NCBI RefSeq assembly: GCF_000287055.2
Contig: NZ_AJYQ02000130.1
Location: 1-37,403 of the forward strand
Source: Vibrio genomosp. F10 str. ZF-129
Lineage (GTDB): Bacteria; Pseudomonadota; Gammaproteobacteria; Enterobacterales; Vibrionaceae
DNA length: 37,403 nt
Direction of reading: 5' to 3'
Position 1 is the first letter of the stretch. Each line of letters opens with the position of its first letter. This document shows, piece by piece, positions 23,784 to 31,805 of the stretch. The notes below the pieces were generated by a model. That model did no database searches, was not told the origin of the DNA, and was given only the letters and a program-made list of their open reading frames with translations. The position numbers and the translations under genes were made by a program.

Positions 23784-25012
23784 TTCGCGTTGGGTTGAAT
23801 CGTTTTTTTCAATCGAGAAATGATCACGATAGAGAAAGAAAGCATCACGCAAATGGCGATAGGGTAGCTGGGTGACAGTGTTGAGGTCACCGCCAGCAAA
23901 GACGCCAAGCCATACCCTAATGTATGCGACATAGAGATATAGCCAGCCGTCACACCAGGGGCGCCTTGATTCGTTTGAGTTGCCATTGACGTATAGGCAG
24001 GCACAAGTAACGCTGCGCCGAATGAACTGATCGCCATACCGATGGGGAACGCCCAAATACTGCTGCCTAAAAACACTATAAAACCGAAGGTGAGACACAC
24101 TGCACCGAGTTTGAACATCTTCATTAGATCGAGTTTTTTCTTCTTAATCACCAATACCTGAGTCAGTAACGTAACAGCGGCGCTAATGGTCAGCAACACA
24201 CCAATTGAGTCACTGATTTTGTCGGTAGTCCATTTTGTCACGGAACCGATGAGTGGTGAGAAACTGTATTGTAGAAGTGCAATGACCGCGCAAAGCAACA
24301 GGCCAGAAAGCAGAAACGGCCAGAGGGAGAACAAGGGCTGCCAACGTGAACAGATTGCCTCGTTAGACGCGATTACCGGGTGATTTGTGGGGAATACCTG
24401 CGATTCTGGCTTGGGTTTAGGCAGTAAAAGAGAGCACATCAAAGCAACCAACGGAAACACAATCATAATCAACAGTGGTGCGTACACATTGACTTTGAGT
24501 AAAAGAATGGACAGAAGTGGCCCTGCTAATCGGCCAGTACTTAACCCAATACTCACGGAAGTGATGGCTTTTAATCGATTCTCTGCCCCACACAATATGA
24601 TAGCCCAATGCTGACTGGCAGGAACCATCCCCGCAACCGTACAACCATAGACAACGCGAGCGGCAATCAACCCGACTAAGCAGTAGATCGCTAGCGAAGG
24701 CTGGTGACGACTCAAGACGGTAAACAACCACAGAAGAAAAAAGCTCACGCTCATGCCAACTAAAGCTTGAACGACCACTGTCTTCGGCCCATTTCTGTCA
24801 CTAAAACGTCCCCAAAAAGGCGCGGCGGGGAGAAACAGAAAACTTCCGATGGCAATGACGATAGACCAAGCCGGTAAAGAAAATGCGGATTGCTCAATAA
24901 GAAATGGCAAAGAGACGAGCAGACCATTCTGACCAATTCCCATCAAAGATGCGATTAATCCAATAAAGGTTAACTGTATGTTTTTATTTTCTATTACCAC
25001 AGGTTTTATCAT
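23780..25012 (-). CDS. MFS transporter, candidate aerobactin exporter
   Basis: A 410-residue, 12-helix inner-membrane protein of the major facilitator superfamily. The cytoplasmic loop 2-3 motif GRFSDRNGPK (68-77) is the standard MFS motif A; a loop of about 30 polar residues near 200-230 separates the two halves. Position suggests siderophore export, like ShiF beside the E. coli and Shigella aerobactin genes, but the substrate is not shown by sequence. It diverges from the ABC importer genes, with one Fur box between them that could serve both. Its stop overlaps the stop of the reductase gene by 4 bases with no terminator between. No clear ribosome binding site is visible. Confidence 0.85.
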   Translation of the reverse strand: MIKPVVIENKNIQLTFIGLIASLMGIGQNGLLVSLPFLIEQSAFSLPAWSIVIAIGSFLFLPAAPFWGRFSDRNGPKTVVVQALVGMSVSFFLLWLFTVLSRHQPSLAIYCLVGLIAARVVYGCTVAGMVPASQHWAIILCGAENRLKAITSVSIGLSTGRLAGPLLSILLLKVNVYAPLLIMIVFPLVALMCSLLLPKPKPESQVFPTNHPVIASNEAICSRWQPLFSLWPFLLSGLLLCAVIALLQYSFSPLIGSVTKWTTDKISDSIGVLLTISAAVTLLTQVLVIKKKKLDLMKMFKLGAVCLTFGFIVFLGSSIWAFPIGMAISSFGAALLVPAYTSMATQTNQGAPGVTAGYISMSHTLGYGLASLLAVTSTLSPSYPIAICVMLSFSIVIISRLKKTIQPNAN

Positions 25013-25063
25013 TGAATGGAGAGTTCGTTTATTGAGGCGTTCGCTATCTTATCAATCTTTAAT

Positions 25064-25082
25064 CGATATGAAAATCATTATC
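25064..25082. promoter_or_regulatory. Fur box between MFS and ABC importer genes
   Basis: 14 of 19 positions match the Fur consensus, ending in a perfect AATCATTATC. It lies between divergent starts at 25012 (minus) and 25143 (plus), so one site could control both. Confidence 0.75.
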
Positions 25083-25142
25083 ATTTGTATTGTTGTGTGG
25101 TAAAATTCAGCGCATTCTCGTTACCATTGATTGTTTAGCATC

Positions 25143-25910
25143 ATGTATCAATTACTCAATACGTCGTTTGAAATCGATGAAAAAAAAATTCTTCAGCCGA
25201 CAACCTTGAATTTCCAATCGGGAAAAGTCACCACCCTATTGGGGCACAATGGATGTGGTAAATCGACGCTGATCAAGCTACTCAGTCGCCAAAACAAACC
25301 TGCCCGCGGTCAAGTACTGCTGAATGGTGAAAGTGTCGAACTTTTATCGAGCCAGCAGTTTGCATTGAATGTGGCGTACCTTCCTCAGCATTCACCCATC
25401 ACCGATGGCGTGACGGTAAGAGAACTCGTTTGTTTCGGACGTTACCCATGGAAGGGCGTATTTGGTCGCTACAGCAAAGCCGATTATCAGTTGGTGGATG
25501 ATGCAATCAAAAAAGTGGGTTTAGAAGCTTTTTCCGGGCGTTATGTGGCAACACTATCCGGTGGTGAAAGGCAAAGAGCTTGGGTGGCGATGCTGTTAGC
25601 ACAGCAAAGTCAGTGCTTGTTACTTGATGAGCCGACGTCGGCATTGGATGTGGCTCATCAACATGAATTGTTAGCATTGATTCGAGATTTAAACCAAACA
25701 CTTGGGCTAACCGTGATCATGGTGTTACACGATATCAACATGGCGGCCAAGTTTAGCGATGAGATTATTGCATTGCATTCTGGTCAGGTTATCGCGCAGG
25801 GAACCCCTAAAGAGTTAATGACCCCTGACGTATTACAGCAGATCTATGGGATGGAGCTAGCACTGTTTCATCACCCTCAAACTGGCCAACCCATTAGTTA
25901 TGTTCTTTAA
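25143..25910 (+). CDS. Ferric siderophore ABC importer, ATP-binding protein (FhuC-like)
   Basis: ATPase of the import system for ferric aerobactin across the inner membrane. Walker A GHNGCGKST is at 34-42, the Q-loop Gln at 82, the ABC signature LSGGERQ at 138-144, Walker B LLLDEP at 159-164 and the switch His at 196. Length is 255 residues, close to FhuC. The frame extends back to a TTG at 25131, but ATG 25143 is the likely start, although no ribosome binding site is obvious. It is the first gene of a three-gene set with the binding protein and the double permease. In E. coli aerobactin relies on the separate fhuCDB operon; here a dedicated importer lies in the cluster. Confidence 0.93.
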   Translation: MYQLLNTSFEIDEKKILQPTTLNFQSGKVTTLLGHNGCGKSTLIKLLSRQNKPARGQVLLNGESVELLSSQQFALNVAYLPQHSPITDGVTVRELVCFGRYPWKGVFGRYSKADYQLVDDAIKKVGLEAFSGRYVATLSGGERQRAWVAMLLAQQSQCLLLDEPTSALDVAHQHELLALIRDLNQTLGLTVIMVLHDINMAAKFSDEIIALHSGQVIAQGTPKELMTPDVLQQIYGMELALFHHPQTGQPISYVL

Positions 25911-25979
25911 AAACGCCATAAATGAATGTTTAGGATGATAGACAACCCGCCACTGACTATGAATAACAAGGATATTTTT

Positions 25980-26876
25980 GTGAAAAAACTCATCGCTCTG
26001 ATTGTCTTTATTTGTGCTGCTTCTGTGCAGGCAATGGAAATAAAACACGAATTAGGTAAAGAAACTTTTGAGAAAACTCCAGTAAAGATCGTTGCACTTG
26101 ATTGGGCTTTGACGGAAACGGTGCTGAGTTTAGGGCTTACGCCACAAGGGGTTGCGGATGTAGAGGGTTATCAGACATGGGTAAGTCAGCCTGAACTCAG
26201 TGGTTCTGTTATCAATGTTGGTTCACGACGTGAACCCAACTTAGAGCTGTTAACCGAGTTGAAGCCGGATGTCATTTTAATTAGCACGCATATGGCACCG
26301 GCCTATCGACAGCTAAGCAAAATAGCACCGACATTGGTTTACAGTATCTACAGTGACCGTAAAACACCGCTTGAGTCAGCCAAACACATAACATCACAGC
26401 TTGGTGTGTTGTTTGACAGGCAAGCGCAAGCGCAGATCGTGATTACGCAAACGGAAAAGAGACTTGAAGAGAATGGACAAAAAATCAAGGCTAATCAATC
26501 CGATCAAACGTCATTATTGTTTGTGCGCTTCATTAACGACAAAACCGTCCGTGTCCATAGCCAAGGTTCGTTAGCGCAGTCGACCATTGAAGGTATGGGG
26601 CTGAGCAATGCTTGGCAAGAGCAAACCAACTTATGGGGTTTTACGACTGCAGGGATTGAAAAACTTGCAGAGCATCAAGAGAGCCACGTATTGATTTTTG
26701 GTCCGCTTAAGGAAGACGAACGTCAACGTCTAGGGCAGTCACCGTTGTGGCAAGCCATGAAATTCACTCGCACCGATTCGGTTCACGAGTTGCCTGCTAT
26801 TTGGACGTTTGGTGGGCTAATAGCTGCACAACGATTCAGTGACAGCATCACTAAAGAGCTGATGTCAGCTCAATGA
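25980..26876 (+). CDS. Periplasmic ferric siderophore-binding protein (FhuD-like)
   Basis: Captures ferric aerobactin in the periplasm and delivers it to the permease. A signal peptide (MKKLIALIVFICAASVQA) precedes a class III binding-protein fold. The N-lobe contains PVKIVALDWALTETVLSLGL, then LLTELKPDVILIS; a long helix joins it to the C-lobe, which ends GGLIAAQRFSDSITKEL. The GTG at 25980 is chosen because AAGGA lies 7 bases before it and it puts the signal peptide at the N-terminus; ATGs at 25926 and 25959 are in frame but lack this. Length is 298 residues. The stop overlaps the permease ATG by 4 bases (ATGA). Confidence 0.92.
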   Translation: MKKLIALIVFICAASVQAMEIKHELGKETFEKTPVKIVALDWALTETVLSLGLTPQGVADVEGYQTWVSQPELSGSVINVGSRREPNLELLTELKPDVILISTHMAPAYRQLSKIAPTLVYSIYSDRKTPLESAKHITSQLGVLFDRQAQAQIVITQTEKRLEENGQKIKANQSDQTSLLFVRFINDKTVRVHSQGSLAQSTIEGMGLSNAWQEQTNLWGFTTAGIEKLAEHQESHVLIFGPLKEDERQRLGQSPLWQAMKFTRTDSVHELPAIWTFGGLIAAQRFSDSITKELMSAQ

Positions 26877-28900
26877 ACACAGCAGTGCTAGAAAACAGAA
26901 GAACTAATCTTCCCTTTTTTATGGTCACTGTCTTTACTGTGATGGGGCTGATTTTATGTTTGATTCACTGGACGGTGCCATATTCACAAGGCTTAGGGTT
27001 ACTGTTGAATACCGTTTTTCACTATGACGTGACAGACTATCAGCACCTTATTGTTCATCTCACCTATCTTCCTCGTTTGGCTATTGCAATTTTGTGCGGG
27101 TTCTCACTCGCCGTGGCCGGTTGCATCATGCAGTTTGTTTTAAGAAACCCGATCGCTTCACCGACGACATTAGGTGTTGCTTCAGGGGCCGAGCTAGGAA
27201 TGATTTTGGGGATCTTGCTGATTCCAGCCAATATCGCCACGACAGGCTTGTTGATGCCCGTCGGTATGCTATTGAACAGTCACTTTTTCCCTGCTTTTCT
27301 AGGTGGGTGCTTGGCAACGGCGCTTGTCTTCATCTTATCGGCAAAGCGGGGGTTCTCTCCTGTCCATATGGTGTTAGCTGGCATGGTGATTAGTTTGTTC
27401 TTTGGGTCACTCAATACCATGCTTTTGTTACTCAATGAACAGCAGCTTACCCGTGTTTTTGTGTGGGGAGCGGGAACACTGAACCAAAATGGGTGGTCGA
27501 GTGTGACGACGTTACTTCCATTGGTCATCGTCCCTTCTGTCTTTTTACTGCTTCTAGAGCGTCCATTATCCTCTCTGCTATTAGGAGACAGCGTTGCGTC
27601 TTCTATCGGTGTCAATGTTAAAACCATCAAGGTCGTGTGCTTGGTTTTGGCCATTTCTATGACCGCATCGGTAGTCAGTGAAGTCGGGCTTATCGGGTTT
27701 ATCGGCATTGTAGCCCCCGCAATCGCTCGAATGTTACGAGTGAGGACATTGCGTTGGCAAATTTTAGTCAGCGGCGTACTTGGGTCAGTAATGCTGTTGC
27801 TGGCCGATCTGATTATTCAGTCGTTTTCTGGTGTCGGAGGTGAGTTGCTGCCAACGGGCGCAATGACCGCCTTGATTGGTGCGCCTATTTTACTGTGGTT
27901 ATTGAATCGTAAAGTGATGCAATCTGATCTAAGGGCGAGGGAAGAATCGCATACCCATTACCAAACTCGCCACTTGGCCAAAATAGCCTGCGTGCTTGTT
28001 CCCTTATTGATTATGGCTTTTGTCTGGGTGCTTTTCATTGGCAAAGATTCTCAAGGCTGGAACGTCGCCCACAGTCTTTCCATTTTGGAGTTACGTGTTC
28101 CTAGGGCGTTAGTGGCCATGTTTGCAGGGGTGGGATTGGCTATTGCAGGCACAGCTATTCAGCGAGTGTCGACGAATCCTATGGCAAGCCCCGAGATTTT
28201 GGGTATCAGCTCAGGAGCGGCGCTAGCGTTAGTGATAGGAGCCGTGTTAGGTATTGCGGTCGAGCGACATGAGCAAATGCTACTTGGCACCGCGGGAGCA
28301 CTGCTCGTCACGGGTATTATTTGGTGGATGGGCAGAAAGCAAAATTTTGCACCGACTCAAATGTTGTTAACCGGTATCGCGCTTAGTGCTGGCCTTGATG
28401 CTTTCCTTCGCATTGCGATGTCATCGGGCCAAGACAATGTAACCGCATTGATCACTTGGCTTTCAGGGTCAACGTACCTTGTGGCCATGTCTGATGTGTA
28501 CTTGATGTTGGTGGGGGTCGTTATTCTTGGTGCTTTTTCATTGATTTGTCACCGTTGGTTTGACCTTATTGGGTTGGGTGAAATCAGTGCGACAAGCGTC
28601 GGTATCGATTGCCGTAAAGTTCGAGGGCTATTGCTGCTTCTAGTCGCGATGATGACGACACTGTGTACTATTGTGATTGGTCCACTCAGTTTTATTGGGC
28701 TTTTAGCACCACATCTTGCCCGTTCCTTACATCAGTATAAAGCCTCTAACCAGTTAATTACGGCAAGTCTACTGGGCGGAATATTGATGCTTTTGGCAGA
28801 TTGGCTAGGAAGAACATTATGGTTTCCCTGGCAGTTTCCTGCGGGGCTATTAGCCTCATTGATTGGTGGCGGGTACTTCTTATACCTCATGCGAAAATAA
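26873..28900 (+). CDS. Ferric siderophore ABC importer, double-length permease (FhuB-like)
   Basis: Inner-membrane channel of the importer. Two homologous FecCD-type halves are fused in 675 residues, as in FhuB, so one chain replaces the usual dimer. The repeated motif RNPIASPTTLGVASGA is at 91-106 and returns as NPMASPEILGISSGAA near 435-450. The ATPase-coupling segments GLIGFIGIVAPAIARML (about 273) and GPLSFIGLLAPHLARSL (about 602) are also paired. About 20 membrane segments are expected. The ATG overlaps the stop of the binding-protein gene, so translation is probably coupled. A terminator follows, separating this operon from iucA. Confidence 0.95.
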   Translation: MNTAVLENRRTNLPFFMVTVFTVMGLILCLIHWTVPYSQGLGLLLNTVFHYDVTDYQHLIVHLTYLPRLAIAILCGFSLAVAGCIMQFVLRNPIASPTTLGVASGAELGMILGILLIPANIATTGLLMPVGMLLNSHFFPAFLGGCLATALVFILSAKRGFSPVHMVLAGMVISLFFGSLNTMLLLLNEQQLTRVFVWGAGTLNQNGWSSVTTLLPLVIVPSVFLLLLERPLSSLLLGDSVASSIGVNVKTIKVVCLVLAISMTASVVSEVGLIGFIGIVAPAIARMLRVRTLRWQILVSGVLGSVMLLLADLIIQSFSGVGGELLPTGAMTALIGAPILLWLLNRKVMQSDLRAREESHTHYQTRHLAKIACVLVPLLIMAFVWVLFIGKDSQGWNVAHSLSILELRVPRALVAMFAGVGLAIAGTAIQRVSTNPMASPEILGISSGAALALVIGAVLGIAVERHEQMLLGTAGALLVTGIIWWMGRKQNFAPTQMLLTGIALSAGLDAFLRIAMSSGQDNVTALITWLSGSTYLVAMSDVYLMLVGVVILGAFSLICHRWFDLIGLGEISATSVGIDCRKVRGLLLLLVAMMTTLCTIVIGPLSFIGLLAPHLARSLHQYKASNQLITASLLGGILMLLADWLGRTLWFPWQFPAGLLASLIGGGYFLYLMRK

Positions 28901-28937
28901 CGTTAAATCGATTTATATAATTGATAATTAAAATAAT

Positions 28938-28974
28938 AAAGCCAGTTGAATTGAATTATTCAGCTGGCTTTTTT
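28938..28974 (+). terminator. Intrinsic terminator after the ABC importer operon
   Basis: AAGCCAGTTGAAT pairs with ATTCAGCTGGCTT (one G-U pair) around a 6-base loop, followed by a T run. It separates importer and biosynthesis transcripts. Confidence 0.9.
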
Positions 28975-29034
28975 GATTCCCTGTCAACAACACTAGGAAT
29001 GAGGCGTTGCTTCAAAAAATAATCAAATAAACGA

Positions 29035-29063
29035 TTGTATATTTAAATGATAATCATTAGCAT
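29035..29063 (+). promoter_or_regulatory. Candidate promoter of iucABCD
   Basis: TTGTAT (-35) and TAGCAT (-10, 29058-29063) are 17 bases apart, and the Fur box fills the space between them. That is an ideal arrangement for iron repression. The leader to the iucA ATG would be about 30 bases. Confidence 0.5.
29043..29061. promoter_or_regulatory. Fur box upstream of iucA
   Basis: 15 of 19 positions match the Fur consensus, with the unbroken run AATGATAATCATTA. It is the best of the four Fur boxes seen in the cluster. Confidence 0.85.
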
Positions 29064-29098
29064 TCTCACTTTGTTTTATATGAAACAGTGAGATTGAT

Positions 29099-30892
29099 AT
29101 GACGAATAGCCAGACTTTGGTCGAGACAACGATGCGTGGCAATGACGCACCAGCCGCCTGTTTTTTAAACTCGTTAGCCAGAGAGTGTTCAAGTGTTGTT
29201 ATTATCGACGGAGAATGTGAAGCCTATTATTGCATCCCTCTTTCAAACGAACATGAGATTCGGATTCCCCTGAGGGTCGTCTCTTCTATCGGGTTGCATG
29301 AGTACCAATTCCCGGCGGTTTTGTACGGTACTGAAGTAGCCCCAATAGAGTTCGATCAAGTGGTCGACTTGGTCGTTGAACAACCAGCACTCGTTGGCAT
29401 GATTACGCCAGAGCAAAAATCGATTTTTGTCGATCGAGTTAACGAGAGCTATCGCAATGTATATGCAGCGGTGAAGGACAATCCGTATGGTCGAAAGTTA
29501 TTTGAAGAGCGGCTCAACTTTCGAGAGTCGGAGCAAGGTTTATTAATAGGTCATTCTTTCCATCCCGCTCCTAAAAGTCGTGAGCAATTTAGCCCTCTAG
29601 ATGCGCAAGTTTACACGCCCGAATTTGGTGGGAAGTTTCAACTTCATTGGTTGGCGGTTGATGAATCTCTTTTAGTTTCTGGCTCGTCTGGTGACCAAAG
29701 TGTTCGTCAACGTATCGAAGAGTTGGTGACTGCGGATGAGAGTTTGGAGAACAGTGTGGCTGGCCTAGCAGACGATCATGAAATGTTGTTTCCCGTTCAT
29801 CCGTGGCAGTGGCAAAGCATTAAACAAAGAAAAGAGGTGAGGGCTTACCTTAAAGAAGGCCAGATCAGAGATCTGGGCGCTGTGGGTGAAAAATGGTATC
29901 CAACGTCGTCTACTCGTTCTTTGTACAGCCCCAAACTGCCTTACATGCTCAAGTTCTCGCTGAGTGTCAAACTCACCAATTCGGTAAGAAACCTCTCTCT
30001 GAAAGAAGTGGTTCGTGGCACGCGGTTGAATCAATTATTCGAAGACACGGAATTGAAGTCGTTACTGGGTGGAAAAAGAGGCTTTCAGCTCATGCAAGAA
30101 CCCGCTTTTTTAGGGTTGATGGATTCTAACGGCTTAGTTATTGACGAGAGTTTGCTGGCATTTCGTGACAACCCGTTGATGAGCAAACCGGAAGAAGAAG
30201 CCGTGGTTCTCGCGACACTGACTCAACAAAACCCTTTTGGTGGGCAAAGCTTACTGGTGAGCCGAATTGAGCATTACGCTCGGACACATACCCTCACGCC
30301 AAAAGTGGCCGCACAGCGCTGGTTTGATGCGTATTGTAAGCATGCGGTTGTTCCTTTGTTCAACCTTCAAGCCAACTACGGAATCGTATTCCTGGCTCAT
30401 CAGCAAAACATTGTTATGCAGCTGGAAGAGGGTCTGCCGATTGGCATGTACTACCGAGATTGTCAGGGGACAGGGTACACCGATTTAGCGTTCGAGTTAT
30501 TTCCTGACGCTCTTGGCTGTTCAACGAATGCCAAACATGCCAAGCAGGAGACAGAAAACTACTGGAACCAAGACAAAGTGCGTCGCTATTTTGCTTACTA
30601 CCTCATCATTAATTCTACCTTCAGTGCTATCGCTTCTATTGCGGCAGGCCTTGATATAGATGAATCCAGTTTGGTTACAATCTTACGTCAGCATTTAGTC
30701 GATCTAAAAACACAAGGTGTTAAGGATGACCGATGTCTGAGCTACGTATTGGACAGCGATTCGCTTTGCTGCAAAGGGAATTTTTATTGTTATCTACAAA
30801 ATTTCAACGAAAACTCCATTCCGGACCCTGCCGTCATCTACTTCGATTTATCCAACCCTATCGTTGCCGTTAAGGAGGCGAATCATGCCTAA
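29099..30892 (+). CDS. iucA: Aerobactin synthetase subunit IucA (NIS synthetase)
   Basis: NRPS-independent siderophore synthetase that joins N6-acetyl-N6-hydroxylysine to a carboxyl group of citrate using ATP. At 597 residues it matches the family length. The ATP-binding motif GHSFHPAPKSR lies at about 151-161 and HPWQW at about 233-237; a KLPYMLKFSLSVKLTNSVRNL stretch follows, and the C-terminal FhuF-like region contains QANYGIVFLAHQQN. It is the first gene of iucABCD, under a Fur box. Its end overlaps iucB by 8 bases, with the iucB ribosome binding site inside the iucA coding sequence. Confidence 0.96.
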   Translation: MTNSQTLVETTMRGNDAPAACFLNSLARECSSVVIIDGECEAYYCIPLSNEHEIRIPLRVVSSIGLHEYQFPAVLYGTEVAPIEFDQVVDLVVEQPALVGMITPEQKSIFVDRVNESYRNVYAAVKDNPYGRKLFEERLNFRESEQGLLIGHSFHPAPKSREQFSPLDAQVYTPEFGGKFQLHWLAVDESLLVSGSSGDQSVRQRIEELVTADESLENSVAGLADDHEMLFPVHPWQWQSIKQRKEVRAYLKEGQIRDLGAVGEKWYPTSSTRSLYSPKLPYMLKFSLSVKLTNSVRNLSLKEVVRGTRLNQLFEDTELKSLLGGKRGFQLMQEPAFLGLMDSNGLVIDESLLAFRDNPLMSKPEEEAVVLATLTQQNPFGGQSLLVSRIEHYARTHTLTPKVAAQRWFDAYCKHAVVPLFNLQANYGIVFLAHQQNIVMQLEEGLPIGMYYRDCQGTGYTDLAFELFPDALGCSTNAKHAKQETENYWNQDKVRRYFAYYLIINSTFSAIASIAAGLDIDESSLVTILRQHLVDLKTQGVKDDRCLSYVLDSDSLCCKGNFYCYLQNFNENSIPDPAVIYFDLSNPIVAVKEANHA

Positions 30893-31805
30893 CTACACCA
30901 CGTTCCTGTTTGAAATGGGCGACATCCCGGTTGTGACTTTAACTCAGACAGAACAAGACCTAAATGCGGTGTTTTCCTTGGATTCGGTCATGATTGAGCT
31001 TGACCAATTCTTTACCATTCACAAAGACATTGACGAGATCGACATTCAATGTGGTTCGCCGACCTTACGCAATGCATTACGTCACTGTCTGCCGATGTTT
31101 GAGACAAATAGGCTAAATCGTCAGGCGTTCTATCAAAGAGAAAACCCGTGGCATCAGCATGCCCCGTCATCATCCTTTCCAACCATTGATGTTCAGAGTA
31201 ATCCTCAATTTCGACATCATCCGCTGAGGCCACCTATGCCGAGGGGAACGGTCTATAAGCGATATGACCATGAGGCCGATGTGACGGTTTCATTCAGAGT
31301 GTTTGATATCGATAAAGACATGCCTCTGTTCACTCAATGGATGAATGATCCGAGAGTCGCCGACTTTTGGGAGCAAGCCTGGAGCGAAGACAAGCTTAGG
31401 CAGTTTGCACAAGAACGCTTAGCGGATGCACACATTATTCCTTTGATTGGCGAGTTTAACGGTCAACCTTTTGGCTATGTCGAGGTGTATTGGGTCAGTG
31501 AAGACAGGTTGAGCCCCTATTACTCAGTGGAACCTTATGATCGTGGTATTCATTTACTCGTCGGGGAACAACAATTTCGAGGGCCCAAATACTTCATGAG
31601 CTGGATGAAGGCCATCAGTCACTATCTGTTTATTGATGATATTCGAACCCGTCGAATTGTATTGGAGCCAAGGTCAGACAATATCAGACTGTTCAAGCGC
31701 ATTGAGCAGGTAGGCTATAAAACCTGTTTTGAATTCAATTTTCCACACAAACGTTCAGCCCTATTAATGCTAGAGCGAAACGCTTTTTTTAAGGAGCAGT
31801 GGTAA
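30885..31805 (+). CDS. iucB: N6-hydroxylysine O-acetyltransferase IucB
   Basis: Transfers acetyl from acetyl-CoA to N6-hydroxylysine, giving the hydroxamate arm of aerobactin. The C-terminal half (about 130-300) is a GNAT-type acyltransferase of the siderophore class, with FTQWMNDPRVADFWEQAW, FGYVEVYWV, then GIHLLVGEQQFRGPKY and RRIVLEPRSDNIRLFKRIEQ as the CoA-binding core. The ATG at 30885 is chosen because a perfect AAGGAGG lies 7 bases before it; an in-frame TTG at 30864 has none. Length is 306 residues. It overlaps iucA by 8 bases, and its TAA shares its last base with the iucC ATG. Confidence 0.95.
   Translation: MPNYTTFLFEMGDIPVVTLTQTEQDLNAVFSLDSVMIELDQFFTIHKDIDEIDIQCGSPTLRNALRHCLPMFETNRLNRQAFYQRENPWHQHAPSSSFPTIDVQSNPQFRHHPLRPPMPRGTVYKRYDHEADVTVSFRVFDIDKDMPLFTQWMNDPRVADFWEQAWSEDKLRQFAQERLADAHIIPLIGEFNGQPFGYVEVYWVSEDRLSPYYSVEPYDRGIHLLVGEQQFRGPKYFMSWMKAISHYLFIDDIRTRRIVLEPRSDNIRLFKRIEQVGYKTCFEFNFPHKRSALLMLERNAFFKEQW

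Noticed and set aside
24186..24614. Open frames on the plus strand across the MFS gene
   Set aside because: They are antisense shadows of a clear 12-helix transporter and show no protein signature.
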